From positions 279,261-343,260 of the forward strand of contig NZ_JAHQCW010000001.1 of assembly GCF_019042275.1 (NCBI RefSeq): a DNA stretch of 64,000 bases. The letters run 5' to 3'. Position 1 is the stretch's first letter, and each line of letters opens with the position of its first letter. The stretch is from Diplocloster agilis. Lineage in GTDB: Bacteria > Bacillota > Clostridia > Lachnospirales > Lachnospiraceae. The translations under genes were made by a program, and so were the position numbers. The notes below the pieces were generated by a model. That model had not been told where the DNA came from. It searched no databases and saw only the letters and a program-made list of their open reading frames with translations. This document shows positions 34,670 to 43,639 of this stretch, in pieces.

Positions 34670-36304
34670 ATGATCAGTACAAGTAATGTCACGCTTCGGA
34701 TCGGCAAAAAAGCCTTATTCGAAGACGTCAACATCAAATTCACGGAGGGGAACTGTTATGGACTGATCGGCGCCAACGGAGCCGGTAAATCCACCTTCCT
34801 CAAAATTCTGTCCGGCCAGCTGGAGCCGACCAAGGGGGATGTCATCATCACTCCCGGAGAACGTCTCTCCTTTTTGCAGCAGGATCATTTTAAATATGAC
34901 GAGTATCCGGTATTGGACACCGTCATTATGGGAAATGCCCGCCTGTATGAAATTATGAAAGAAAAGGACGCGATCTACGCCAAAGAAGATTTTACCGAAG
35001 AAGACGGCCTGAAAGCCAGCGAGCTGGAAGGCGAATTCGCCACCATGAACGGCTGGGAAGCCGAATCCGACGCGGCCACCTTGTTAAATGGCCTTGGGAT
35101 TGAGACGGATCTTCATTACGCCATGATGAAAGATTTAAACGGAAGCCAGAAGGTGAAGGTCTTATTAGCACAGGCACTGTTCGGGAATCCGGACATTCTG
35201 CTTCTGGATGAGCCTACCAACCATCTGGATCTGGATGCGATCTCCTGGCTGGAGGAATTCCTGATTAATTTCGAGAATACCGTCATCGTAGTTTCCCATG
35301 ACCGTTATTTCCTGAATAAGGTCTGTACGCACATCGCAGATATCGATTACGCTAAGATCCAGCTTTATGCCGGCAACTATGACTTCTGGTATGAATCCAG
35401 CCAGCTGCTGATCCGCCAGATGAAGGAGGCCAACCGGAAGAAGGAAGAAAAGATCAAGGAGCTTCAGGAGTTTATCTCCCGTTTCTCCGCCAACGCTTCC
35501 AAATCCAAACAGGCGACCTCCAGAAAGCGCGCCCTGGAAAAGATACAGCTGGACGACATCAAACCTTCCAGCCGGAAATATCCCTATATCGATTTCCGGC
35601 CGAACCGCGAGATCGGCAATGAAGTGCTGAGCGTGGAGAATTTAAGCAAGACCATCGACGGCGTCAAGGTGTTGGATAATCTCTCCTTCATCGTGGGCCA
35701 TGAGGATAAAATTGCCTTTGTGGGCGGTGACGAGCTGGCGAAAACTACCCTGTTCAAGATTCTGGCCGGAGAGCTGGAACCGGACGAGGGTACTTACAAA
35801 TGGGGGGTAACCACCTCCCAGGCCTATTTCCCCAAAGACAACACCAAAGAGTTTGACTGCGAGGATACGATCGTTGACTGGCTGACGCAGTACAGCGAAA
35901 TCAAAGACGCCACCTATGTCCGGGGATTCCTGGGCCGTATGCTCTTCGCCGGTGAGGACGGTGTCAAAAAGGTGAAGGTTCTCTCCGGTGGTGAGAAGGT
36001 CCGCTGCCTTCTCTCGAAGATGATGATCTCAGGCTCCAACTGTCTGATTCTGGATGAGCCGACCAACCACCTGGACATGGAATCCATCACCGCGCTGAAC
36101 AACGGGCTGATCAAGTTCCCGGGAGTAGTGCTGTTTGCATCTCATGACCATCAGTTCGTACAGACAACGGCCAACCGGATCATGGAGATCGTAAACGGCC
36201 ATCTGATCGACAAGATCACGACCTACGACGAATATCTGGAAAGTGATGAAATGGCCCGGAAACGGACGGTCTATACTATGGAAGACCAGCCGGAGGACAA
36301 CTAA
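34670..36304 (+). CDS. ABC-F family ATPase, YbiT-like
   Basis: 544 residues: two ABC domains joined by a charged coiled-coil linker (about 230-310), with no membrane helices. Domain 1 has Walker A GANGAGKST and Walker B ILLLDEPTNHLD; its signature is the degenerate LNGSQK. Domain 2 has signature LSGGEK and LILDEPTNHLD, but its Walker A reads GGDELAKTT, keeping the Lys yet losing the usual glycines. The block FSANASKSKQATSRKRALEKI in the linker is characteristic of YbiT-type members. ABC-F proteins act on ribosomes; whether this one gives antibiotic protection cannot be inferred. Confidence 0.92.
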   Translation: MISTSNVTLRIGKKALFEDVNIKFTEGNCYGLIGANGAGKSTFLKILSGQLEPTKGDVIITPGERLSFLQQDHFKYDEYPVLDTVIMGNARLYEIMKEKDAIYAKEDFTEEDGLKASELEGEFATMNGWEAESDAATLLNGLGIETDLHYAMMKDLNGSQKVKVLLAQALFGNPDILLLDEPTNHLDLDAISWLEEFLINFENTVIVVSHDRYFLNKVCTHIADIDYAKIQLYAGNYDFWYESSQLLIRQMKEANRKKEEKIKELQEFISRFSANASKSKQATSRKRALEKIQLDDIKPSSRKYPYIDFRPNREIGNEVLSVENLSKTIDGVKVLDNLSFIVGHEDKIAFVGGDELAKTTLFKILAGELEPDEGTYKWGVTTSQAYFPKDNTKEFDCEDTIVDWLTQYSEIKDATYVRGFLGRMLFAGEDGVKKVKVLSGGEKVRCLLSKMMISGSNCLILDEPTNHLDMESITALNNGLIKFPGVVLFASHDHQFVQTTANRIMEIVNGHLIDKITTYDEYLESDEMARKRTVYTMEDQPEDN

Positions 36305-36310
36305 CAAAGC

Positions 36311-36372
36311 AAAAGACACAGGATACATTTTTTACCTTTCAAATGGTAAATTTTCCGTACCCTGTGTCTTTT
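36311..36372. terminator. Bidirectional terminator between ABC-F and CapA-like genes
   Basis: AAAAGACACAGG (36311-36322) pairs with CCTGTGTCTTTT (36361-36372), flanked by A and T runs, serving the two convergent genes. Confidence 0.88.
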
Positions 36373-36432
36373 TTTGTCCTGCCGGTTCAAATACTGCGCA
36401 GGCTGTCTGTTAAAACTTAAAACCCGTTCCGC

Positions 36433-37689
36433 TTATTCCGCGTTCGGCGTCACTATTCCATTTTCACTGATAGATACTCCAAATGAAATCCTCTGCAGCT
36501 CTTCAAACAGCCGCTTCGGCTCTTCCATCAGAAAAGTCTGATTATTTTTCATGGTCAAAGGAACCAGCTTTAATCCGGCCGCGCCGTCCTCCTTGATGGT
36601 GATCTCCGCCATCACCGTTTCCCCCGCCCACTGGCCGAAGAGAAAATTGCCAAGGCTGTACAAAATGGGCTTCCCTTTATAATACTCAATTCCCTGGAGG
36701 ACGTGGGGATGGCTTCCCACCACCAGATCCGCTCCTGCGTCTATATATTTCTGCGCCATCTGCCTTTGATACTCTTCCGGGGTATCTGCGTACTCCACGC
36801 CCCAGTGCACATATGCCACCACATAATCGCAGGTTTCCTTCGCCTCCGCTATCTTCTCCAGCATCTGGGCCGGATCATAGGTCGCGAACAGGCCCGGCCG
36901 TTCCTTTCCCGCGTACCAGCCGGTCACCGGAATCACGCGGCTCGCGCCCAGAAAACCGATCTTCCTGCCGCCCTTCTCGATCCGGATCACCCGGGCGGCC
37001 CGCTCCAGATTCTCTCCGGCGCCCACATAGGGCAGACCGGCATCCTCCAGGGTACTTAGCGTATCCAGAAGCGCCTCCGGCCCAAAATCCAGGGTATGAT
37101 TATTGGCTAATGTAACGATATCCACGCCCATATCCTTAAATATCTGTACGTATCGGGGATTCGCCCGGAAGGTGTACTGTTTATCCTCCATGGCCGTCCC
37201 TTTGGTGCTGAATGGAAATTCCTGATTAATCATCAGAATATCCGCCGCCTGCATCTTCTCCAGAACCCGGGAATCATATACCGAGGCGATCCCGCCTTTG
37301 TCATATACGGCGTTCAAGCCGTCGCTTAACAGCACGTCCCCGCCAAAGGCCAGCAGAAGCTCTTTTGCATCCTTCCCGCTATCCTCCGTAGTTTGATCCG
37401 GCTGCTCCTGCGGATCTTTTATATGTCCATCACCGGTTTCCGCGCGTTCTGCGCTGTCACGGTCCGACGGTTCTTCCTTCTGCGCCTCGTTCTGCTTCCT
37501 ATTATCCAGGCCCGCATTTTCCCGTTCCGTATTCTCCTGATCCGCATCCTTTTGTGCCGCATGGTTCCGGTCCTCTGACAGGCCGGCTGCATCATCAGGC
37601 TGTCCGGCGTCCGTTTTCAGGACAATGACAACAGCCAATAATAAGCATATTCCTATCAGTATATTTGCGATACTTTTCACTATCTTCAT
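36433..37689 (-). CDS. CapA family protein (PGA-synthesis-like metallophosphatase fold)
   Basis: 418 residues. An N-terminal signal anchor (residues 5-25) is followed by a low-complexity Asp/Glu/Gln-rich linker to about residue 105, then the CapA domain. Hallmarks are LLAFGGDVLLSD, INQEFPFS, TLANNHTLDFG, YVHWGVEY and VGSHPHVLQG, metal-binding motifs of the calcineurin-like CapA fold. Members take part in polyglutamate capsule handling or other cell-surface functions; no capBC genes are nearby, so it is probably a stand-alone extracellular enzyme. It is convergent with the ABC-F gene. Confidence 0.9.
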   Translation of the reverse strand: MKIVKSIANILIGICLLLAVVIVLKTDAGQPDDAAGLSEDRNHAAQKDADQENTERENAGLDNRKQNEAQKEEPSDRDSAERAETGDGHIKDPQEQPDQTTEDSGKDAKELLLAFGGDVLLSDGLNAVYDKGGIASVYDSRVLEKMQAADILMINQEFPFSTKGTAMEDKQYTFRANPRYVQIFKDMGVDIVTLANNHTLDFGPEALLDTLSTLEDAGLPYVGAGENLERAARVIRIEKGGRKIGFLGASRVIPVTGWYAGKERPGLFATYDPAQMLEKIAEAKETCDYVVAYVHWGVEYADTPEEYQRQMAQKYIDAGADLVVGSHPHVLQGIEYYKGKPILYSLGNFLFGQWAGETVMAEITIKEDGAAGLKLVPLTMKNNQTFLMEEPKRLFEELQRISFGVSISENGIVTPNAE

Positions 37690-37721
37690 TATGTATTCCT
37701 CTTATTGCCAAAGAAATAAAC

Positions 37722-37755
37722 AAAAAAACCTGTAAATCCATATCAGATCTACAGG
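37722..37755 (-). terminator. Terminator of tRNA-Leu (second copy)
   Basis: CCTGTAAATC (37729-37738) pairs with GATCTACAGG (37746-37755) and, on the minus strand, is followed by seven T residues. Confidence 0.85.
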
Positions 37756-37764
37756 CTGCTTCAG

Positions 37765-37848
37765 TGCGGGAAAAGGGACTTGAACCCTCACGTACATTCG
37801 TACACATGAACCTGAATCATGCCCGTCTGCCAATTCCGGCATTCCCGC
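37765..37848 (-). tRNA. tRNA-Leu (anticodon CAG), copy 2
   Basis: 84 nt, identical to the copy at 34353. The upstream minus-strand promoter TTGACA (37886-37891) and TAGAAT (37863-37868) also has 17-bp spacing and similar flanks, so gene and promoter were duplicated together. The two copies lie in the same orientation 3.4 kb apart. Confidence 0.97.
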
Positions 37849-38070
37849 AACTCACGAAACATATTCTATCGTTTCTTGAGCAAAATGTCAATGCTTTTTT
37901 ATAAATTTCTCCAAAATATTTCCTAAGTCCAACAAATTCCGCCGGAAAGCAGGAATTCTTAAGGGTTGTTATTTTATGACAAACTTTCTCAATTTTCTTC
38001 TTGACTAATGCAGACGCATTTGTTAAAATATCACTTGTGGCAATCACATAACTGCTTTGTCACAGAAACT

Positions 38071-38154
38071 GCGGGAATGCCGGAATTGGCAGACGGGCCA
38101 GACTAAGGATCTGGTGATCGCAAGGTCGTGAGGGTTCAAGTCCCTTTTCCCGCA
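38071..38154 (+). tRNA. tRNA-Leu (anticodon AAG)
   Basis: 84-nt class II tRNA. Acceptor, D and T arms are the same as in the two CAG copies, but the anticodon arm is CCAGA/TCTGG with loop CTAAGGA, giving anticodon AAG (codons CUU/CUC), and the variable arm differs. The promoter TTGACT (38001-38006) and TAAAAT (38024-38029) is on the plus strand with 17-bp spacing. It is divergent from the CAG copy at 37765. A34 in a bacterial tRNA-Leu is uncommon and may need deamination to inosine. Confidence 0.95.
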
Positions 38155-38161
38155 TGAATGG

Positions 38162-38190
38162 AAAGCCGATTCTGTATAATCGGCTTTTTT
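38162..38190 (+). terminator. Terminator of tRNA-Leu (AAG)
   Basis: AAAGCCGAT (38162-38170) pairs with ATCGGCTTT (38179-38187), followed by further T residues, 7 nt after the tRNA 3' end. Confidence 0.9.
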
Positions 38191-38234
38191 CTTTGTGATA
38201 CTACAAATGATAAACATGTTTCGTGATCAGTTGA

Positions 38235-39836
38235 ATGTCAGGAATGAAAATGATGAAAAGTACGGATAACAGATTTATTAAACAAGCCGGAATTCTTGCC
38301 GTGGCCGGAATCCTCTGCCGGATTATCGGTATCCTTTACCGCAGTCCGCTGACGAATATTATCGGAGACGAGGGAAACGGTTACTACAGCTCCGCTTATA
38401 ACATCTATACGATCATATTGCTGGTTTCTTCTTATAGTATACCTTCCGCGATTTCGAAAATCATATCCCAGCGCCTGGCCCTGAAGGAATATCGGAACGC
38501 CCACAGGATTTTCCGCTGTTCCATACTTTATGTGGTGATAGCCGGAATCATCGGCAGTCTGTTTGCCTTTTTCTGCGCGGATTTTCTGGTTGGAAGCAAC
38601 GCGGTTCCCGTACTGCGTATTTTTGCGCCCACAATTTTCCTGTCGGGACTATTAGGCGTGCTGCGGGGATACTTCCAGGCCCACGGCTCCATGGTCCAGA
38701 CCTCCGTGTCCCAGATCCTGGAACAGATCTTAAACGCCGTAATCAGTATCCTAGCCGCCTATTTGCTGATTCAAAGCTTTACCGGCGCGGATATGACGCA
38801 AAAAGCGATCCGGGGAGCTTCCGGAAGTGCGCTGGGTACCGGCGCCGGGGTCTTAACCGCCCTGATATTCGTCTTTGCCGTGTACATGTTCAACCGCCGT
38901 ACGATCGTCCGCAGAATTGAACGGGACACCGGCCACAAGACCGAATCCTACCGGGAAATCAGCAAAATAATCCTGTTCATGGTAACCCCGGTTATCCTTA
39001 GCACTTTTATTTATAATTTCAGCACCTCTTTAAATCAGACGATCTACAGCAAAATCCTGGAGAGTACGACCGCTCTCACGAATGCGCAGATCGCCACCTC
39101 CTATGGTATCTTTTCCGGAAAGGCCATTGTAATCACCAATATTCCGATTGCCATCGCTACCGCTATGTCCTCCGCCATGATCCCTTCCATCTCCGGGACT
39201 TATGCCCTGGGGGATTCGGAGCAGACCAACGCGAAGATCAGCAGCGCGATCCGCATCACCATGCTGATCGCTATTCCCGCTGCCGTGGGGATGACGGTGC
39301 TGGCCCGCCCCATCGTTCAGCTTTTGTTTCCCCAGAAATCCTCGTTGGATCTGGCGGCCAGCCTGCTGCGCTGTCTTGGGGTCACGGTAGTCCTGTATTC
39401 CCTGTCCACGCTTACCAATGCGGTGCTGCAGGCTGTGGGAAAAGTAAATCTGCCGGTGCGCAATGCCAGTATTTCTCTTGTAATTCAAACCGTCGCTCTT
39501 GTGTTGCTGTTATATTTTACCGACGCGGGACTGTATGCTCTCGTTGCAGCCACCATCGTCTATTCCCTGTTTATGTGTATCTTTAACGGAATCTCTGTAC
39601 GCAATTTTCTGGACTACCGCCAGGAGATCGGCGATACGTTTCTAAAGCCTGTCCTGATTTCCATCGTGATGGGCGGCATCGCCTGGGCTGTATATGCGGG
39701 ATGCGTCCGATTCATACACAGCAACACCATCAGCCTGTTCTTGTCTATCGCTGCCGCCGCTCTGTTCTATTTTCTGATGATTCTGAAGCTGCGTCTGTTG
39801 AATGCCGCGGATCTTGGCCGCAAAGGTGATAATTAG
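38235..39836 (+). CDS. SpoVB/YtgP-type polysaccharide (lipid II) flippase
   Basis: 533 residues with 14 predicted membrane helices, MOP superfamily. The N-terminus FIKQAGILAVAGILCRIIGILYRSPLTNIIG is typical of SpoVB/YtgP proteins, which move lipid-linked cell-wall precursors across the membrane. The open frame begins at ATG 38235, but AGGA at 38240 better serves one of the Met codons at 38250-38255, so the true start is probably 5-6 codons later. It follows the tRNA-Leu terminator and converges with the splB gene. Confidence 0.9.
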   Translation: MSGMKMMKSTDNRFIKQAGILAVAGILCRIIGILYRSPLTNIIGDEGNGYYSSAYNIYTIILLVSSYSIPSAISKIISQRLALKEYRNAHRIFRCSILYVVIAGIIGSLFAFFCADFLVGSNAVPVLRIFAPTIFLSGLLGVLRGYFQAHGSMVQTSVSQILEQILNAVISILAAYLLIQSFTGADMTQKAIRGASGSALGTGAGVLTALIFVFAVYMFNRRTIVRRIERDTGHKTESYREISKIILFMVTPVILSTFIYNFSTSLNQTIYSKILESTTALTNAQIATSYGIFSGKAIVITNIPIAIATAMSSAMIPSISGTYALGDSEQTNAKISSAIRITMLIAIPAAVGMTVLARPIVQLLFPQKSSLDLAASLLRCLGVTVVLYSLSTLTNAVLQAVGKVNLPVRNASISLVIQTVALVLLLYFTDAGLYALVAATIVYSLFMCIFNGISVRNFLDYRQEIGDTFLKPVLISIVMGGIAWAVYAGCVRFIHSNTISLFLSIAAAALFYFLMILKLRLLNAADLGRKGDN

Positions 39837-39843
39837 CCTTGTT

Positions 39844-40839
39844 TTAGACGACATATAAGATTTTCATATCTTTTAAATACCGTCCGATCAGACTGCGCAG
39901 GTAAATTTCTCCGTCCTCCCGCAGTTCTTTTCGGTAGCAGTATTTTCCTCTTCCCCGCCCGGTCATCTGCTCTTTTTCATAGAGATTCACCGCCTTGGGA
40001 AAAGCCTCTGTGTTAATCGCGTTCTGCACGAAGCTGTAGGTCATAAAAATGATTTCTATCACCGCTTCCTTTTTTACCCGTTCCGTCAATTGATCCGCCA
40101 TCTGCCGGATCAGCTGTTCATACAGCGTCTTCCATCCCTCCACCATAATGACAGGGGCTATGAGAATTCCCACCCGGTATCCCGCGCCGCACACTGCATT
40201 TAACGCCCTGATACGGGCATTTAACGGCGAGGTCCCGAATTCCACCGTCCGGATGATTTCCTGCGGATTCAGACTCATTCGGATGATCACCCGGCGCTTA
40301 TGGTCCAGTTCCAGGAGGGGTTCTACCATATCAAATTTTGTGGGAAATGTCAGGATGCCGCTGGGATTTTTCACAAATTCCCGGATCGTCCACTCTAGAT
40401 TTCCAGTTATGGTATTTTCCAGGATCAGATCACTGTTGCTGCCAATCTCATAGACCATCTCCCGATCCGCCCGCTGCGCATGCCGGATCAGCCTCTCCAG
40501 CATCTGCTCTCTGTTTACAAACACTCTCAGATACGAACATTTATTATAATTGCAGACCAGATAACAGTACAGACACATGGCGGTGCACCCGGAGGAGGTA
40601 TAGGGTACCAGATAATCGGAAACCTTATGATTCTCCACATACCGGTGCGTCTTTCTGATCCCAACGATCAGATACTGCTTCATCTTCCCGAAATCTTTAT
40701 TGGGTCTTTTACGCATTTCTTCTATATTATTATGGTTCTCAATGGGAATCCACTCCGTATGGGTATACTTCCTGCGCAGCTCTTCTCCCAGTTTATACGC
40801 AAGCGCCGCTTTTTCATAGTAAATGACTTCTGGGAACAA
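39844..40839 (-). CDS. splB: Spore photoproduct lyase
   Basis: About 331 residues. The radical SAM cluster motif GCTAMCLYC is the CxxxCxxC of SplB, preceded by DYLVPYTSSG and followed by NYNKCSYLRVFVN; the C-terminal part has YCYRKELREDGE. SplB repairs the 5-thyminyl-thymine UV lesion in spore DNA during germination. I prefer the TTG at 40839, just before FPEVIYYEKAALAY, the family's usual N-terminus; an in-frame ATG at 40893 would add 18 basic residues but has no clear ribosome site. Its presence supports a spore-forming host. Confidence 0.92.
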   Translation of the reverse strand: MFPEVIYYEKAALAYKLGEELRRKYTHTEWIPIENHNNIEEMRKRPNKDFGKMKQYLIVGIRKTHRYVENHKVSDYLVPYTSSGCTAMCLYCYLVCNYNKCSYLRVFVNREQMLERLIRHAQRADREMVYEIGSNSDLILENTITGNLEWTIREFVKNPSGILTFPTKFDMVEPLLELDHKRRVIIRMSLNPQEIIRTVEFGTSPLNARIRALNAVCGAGYRVGILIAPVIMVEGWKTLYEQLIRQMADQLTERVKKEAVIEIIFMTYSFVQNAINTEAFPKAVNLYEKEQMTGRGRGKYCYRKELREDGEIYLRSLIGRYLKDMKILYVV

Positions 40840-40973
40840 TCCATCGCCTTCTTTCCTCTTTTGCTTAGTATGTGAGGCTGCTGCTATTCTCATACCCGGC
40901 CGACGAATTTATCATTCAGGCGCTTTTAAAAAAGTGCTTGCAAAACATTTTTAATGGAGTTAAGCTTGCATTC

Positions 40974-40985
40974 AAGAACGTTCTT
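40974..40985. promoter_or_regulatory. 12-bp perfect palindrome before serine hydrolase gene
   Basis: AAGAACGTTCTT lies 26 nt upstream of the start codon, between an AT-rich promoter-like stretch and the AAGGAG ribosome site. It looks like a repressor operator, but no matching regulator is adjacent. Confidence 0.45.
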
Positions 40986-41011
40986 AATTATTTTTAAGGA
41001 GAATAAAATGA

Positions 41012-41995
41012 ATGGATAATAAAGAATTACACAGCTATATTGCAGAGCATCAGGATAACATATGCGGCATCGCCGCCATGAAAAATGGAGAAATGGCGTA
41101 CAGCGACTATTGGCATGGCTTTAAGCCATCTGATACCGTACATGTTATGTCTGTAACAAAAAGCGTTGTATCTTTACTAATAGGAATTGCAATAGATCAG
41201 GGTTTGATTTCCGATGTCCGGCAGCATGTGCTTGATTTTTTCCCCGAATATAACATAAAGCGCGGAGAAAAAACAATACAACAGGTTACCCTAGAACATC
41301 TGCTCACCATGACAGCTCCATATAAATACCGGTCTGAGCCTTGGACAAAGGTCTGCTCCAGTGATGACTGGACCAAAGCCGCATTGGATTTGTTGGGCGG
41401 AAAAGCAGGTTTGACCGGCTCTTTCAAATACTCTACCCTTGGTATACATATACTGACAGGGATTCTCGCAAAAGTAAGCGGTATGAAAACCGTGGATTTC
41501 GCAAACCGGTTTCTCTTCGGACCATTGGGCATATCCCCATTTCATCAGTTTGAAGCGGAGTCTGCTCAAGAACACAAGGCGTTTACCATATCAAAAGAAC
41601 CGAAGAAAAACATTTGGTTTACGGACCCCCTGGGAGTAGGAGCCGCCGGATTCGGACTTTGCCTGTCTGCGGGGGACATGGCGAAAATAGGACAGCTCTG
41701 TTTAAACAAAGGCGTCTGTAACGGAACAAGCGTTGTCTCCAGCGAGTGGATCGCAAAGAGTACAAAGCCACGTATAAAATGTGACGAACACTTTGCAAAC
41801 ATGCAGTATGGATATTTGTGGTGGACACCTGATCCGGACCGCTCTGCCTACGCGGCGCTGGGAAACAGCGGCAATGTGATCTATATCAATCCCCAAAACA
41901 ATACCGTTATTTCCGTAAGCGCGACCTTCAAACCGTCTATTTATGACCGGGTACCATTTATTCAGGAATTTATTGAACCAATGTTAAATCAATAA
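41012..41995 (+). CDS. Serine hydrolase of the beta-lactamase/CubicO family
   Basis: 327 residues without a signal peptide. The SxxK nucleophile motif is SVTKSV (Ser about 47), the Tyr motif is YSTLG (usual YxN altered to YST), and the third motif appears as LGNSGN rather than HTG. Family members include esterases, D-amino-acid peptidases and class C-like lactamases; cytoplasmic location and altered motifs argue for an esterase or peptidase. ATG 41012 follows AAGGAG by 9 nt. The gene stands alone and is AT-richer than splB, which suggests separate acquisition. Confidence 0.87.
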   Translation: MDNKELHSYIAEHQDNICGIAAMKNGEMAYSDYWHGFKPSDTVHVMSVTKSVVSLLIGIAIDQGLISDVRQHVLDFFPEYNIKRGEKTIQQVTLEHLLTMTAPYKYRSEPWTKVCSSDDWTKAALDLLGGKAGLTGSFKYSTLGIHILTGILAKVSGMKTVDFANRFLFGPLGISPFHQFEAESAQEHKAFTISKEPKKNIWFTDPLGVGAAGFGLCLSAGDMAKIGQLCLNKGVCNGTSVVSSEWIAKSTKPRIKCDEHFANMQYGYLWWTPDPDRSAYAALGNSGNVIYINPQNNTVISVSATFKPSIYDRVPFIQEFIEPMLNQ

Positions 41996-42052
41996 AAGCC
42001 TCCAGAATGTCAAATAACACTTTTGAATTATAGAAATCATAATTGCAAAATA

Positions 42053-42097
42053 CAAAGCCGCAGAAGCATCCTATTTATGAATGCTCCTGCGGCTTTG
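42053..42097. terminator. Hairpin between serine hydrolase and transaldolase-like genes
   Basis: A 17-bp nearly perfect stem (42053-42069 with 42081-42097, core AAAGCCGCAG/CTGCGGCTTT) between convergent genes. The right flank repeats GCGGCTT three times in all. Confidence 0.75.
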
Positions 42098-42114
42098 CGG
42101 CTTATCTTTGCGGC

Positions 42115-42792
42115 TTATAAATCCATAATCAGCTGATCACCAAATACAGATTTCCAATCCTCCGTGAAGTCATCCACCGCCTGCTGGATCGACGGCATGC
42201 TGAACGCCCCCTCGATAATATCAATACCCATGGTGGCCGTCTGGGCGCCTGCCATGAACGCTTCGTTTACCTGGCCCATATTCTTAAAGCTGGCTGCCAG
42301 AATCTTGGTGGAATATCCGTAGTCCCTGATCATTTTAGCGAATGAGCCTACTACATCTTTGGCGTCTATCCCCATATTCTCCATACGGTTATAATAGGGA
42401 GCGATATAATCAGCGCCCGCCTCCATGGCCAGGAAGCCCTGCATCTTGGTGTAAATAGCGGTCGCCGTTGTATTCACGCCTCTTCCATGCAGCTTGCGGA
42501 TCACTTTCAACCCTTCCAGGGTGACCGGAACCTTGATATAAACCTGATCGTCCACATTTTTCAGAATCGCCTCCGCGTCCTTCATCATCCCTTCATAGTC
42601 CTGGGCGGTCACCTGGATATGTAAGGTTTTATCCAGACCGATGATAGAACGTATCTCGCGCATATGAGCAAAGAAATCAATTTTCCCCTCTTTTTTCACA
42701 ATACTGGGATTCGAGGTAACTCCTGTGATCGGGATAAATTCCCCATATTTTTTGATCGCCCCGATGTTCGCTGTGTCAAATAAGTATTCCAT
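42115..42792 (-). CDS. Transaldolase-family protein, fructose-6-phosphate aldolase type
   Basis: 225 residues, the short TalC/FSA form. The Schiff-base Lys is in VYIKVPVT (Lys87); other family marks are FDTANI, GVTSNPSIV and TTATAIYT near residues 110-120. These enzymes carry out transaldol or aldol reactions on sugar phosphates. The gene follows the DeoR regulator by 69 nt on the same strand and is divergent from xylulokinase, so a pentose or ketose catabolic role is likely. Substrate choice (FSA versus transaldolase) cannot be fixed from sequence alone. Confidence 0.93.
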   Translation of the reverse strand: MEYLFDTANIGAIKKYGEFIPITGVTSNPSIVKKEGKIDFFAHMREIRSIIGLDKTLHIQVTAQDYEGMMKDAEAILKNVDDQVYIKVPVTLEGLKVIRKLHGRGVNTTATAIYTKMQGFLAMEAGADYIAPYYNRMENMGIDAKDVVGSFAKMIRDYGYSTKILAASFKNMGQVNEAFMAGAQTATMGIDIIEGAFSMPSIQQAVDDFTEDWKSVFGDQLIMDL

Positions 42793-42861
42793 GCTGTTCC
42801 ATCCTTTCCTTTTTGCATTTCTATTTTAATTTTTATCATTACTGCCATTCACATATACGCT

Positions 42862-43611
42862 TTACTCCACGGTCAATACCTGTACCCCTGCCCCGGTCAG
42901 ATATTCTCTGATCTCTCCAGGTATGCCGGAATCCGTTATAACCACAGAGACCTCCGACGGCTTTAAAAAAGATACCGTGCCAGCCCGGGTAAATTTCTCC
43001 GCGTCCGCTAACACGACCGTCCTATGCGCCGACTCAGCCATCGCGCGTACCGTGTCCGCCCGCACCAGATTATCGCCGGTGAAGCCGTTCGTCTCCGAAA
43101 ATCCATCGGTTCCCACGAAAATCTTATCGACACAGAACTGCTGTGCGCACATCTTCGTCAACGGGCCGACCATCGCCTGGGCTCTGGGCTGATAATCGCC
43201 TCCCAAAAGCGTAACTTTTACTCCGGGAGCGTCTTTTACATAAGAAGCCAGATAGGCCGAATTCGTAATGATCGTAACCCCTCTTTTTTCGTAAGCCAGT
43301 AATTCCGCCAGCAGCATACAGGCCGATCCGGATTCGATCATCACCGTCTCCCCGTCCTGCACAAGCTTCGCGGCGCTCAAAGCGATCTTCCGCTTAATTT
43401 CATAATGAAAGGCCATCCGATAGTTGATATCGTCCTCCGCATTGAGCACCGCGTATCCCCGCTCCCGCTTCAGTATCCCTTTATCCGCAAGGACATCCAG
43501 ATCCTTGCGCACGGTAACCTGAGACGTGTGCAGCAGCTCCGCCAGCTTGGATACTTCGATTTTCTTATGGATACTGACCAGTTCAATGATTCGGATATGG
43601 CGTTCTTCCAT
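42862..43611 (-). CDS. DeoR family transcriptional regulator
   Basis: 249 residues. The N-terminal DeoR HTH (KLAELLHTSQVTVRKDLDVLADKGILKRERG) is followed by a sugar-phosphate-sensing domain of the DeoR C-terminal type, with ALSAAKLVQDGETVMIESGS and IFVGTDGFSETNGFT. It is divergent from xylulokinase across a perfect 18-bp palindrome, so it probably represses both directions and responds to a phosphorylated sugar made by the kinase. Confidence 0.94.
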   Translation of the reverse strand: MEERHIRIIELVSIHKKIEVSKLAELLHTSQVTVRKDLDVLADKGILKRERGYAVLNAEDDINYRMAFHYEIKRKIALSAAKLVQDGETVMIESGSACMLLAELLAYEKRGVTIITNSAYLASYVKDAPGVKVTLLGGDYQPRAQAMVGPLTKMCAQQFCVDKIFVGTDGFSETNGFTGDNLVRADTVRAMAESAHRTVVLADAEKFTRAGTVSFLKPSEVSVVITDSGIPGEIREYLTGAGVQVLTVE

Positions 43612-43639
43612 TGGGCATTACTCCTTCTTATTTTCTTAT

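Noticed and set aside
34353..38154. tRNA-Leu cluster as integration site of a mobile island
   Set aside because: No integrase, no att-like partial tRNA duplicates; the repeats are complete tRNA genes with promoters.
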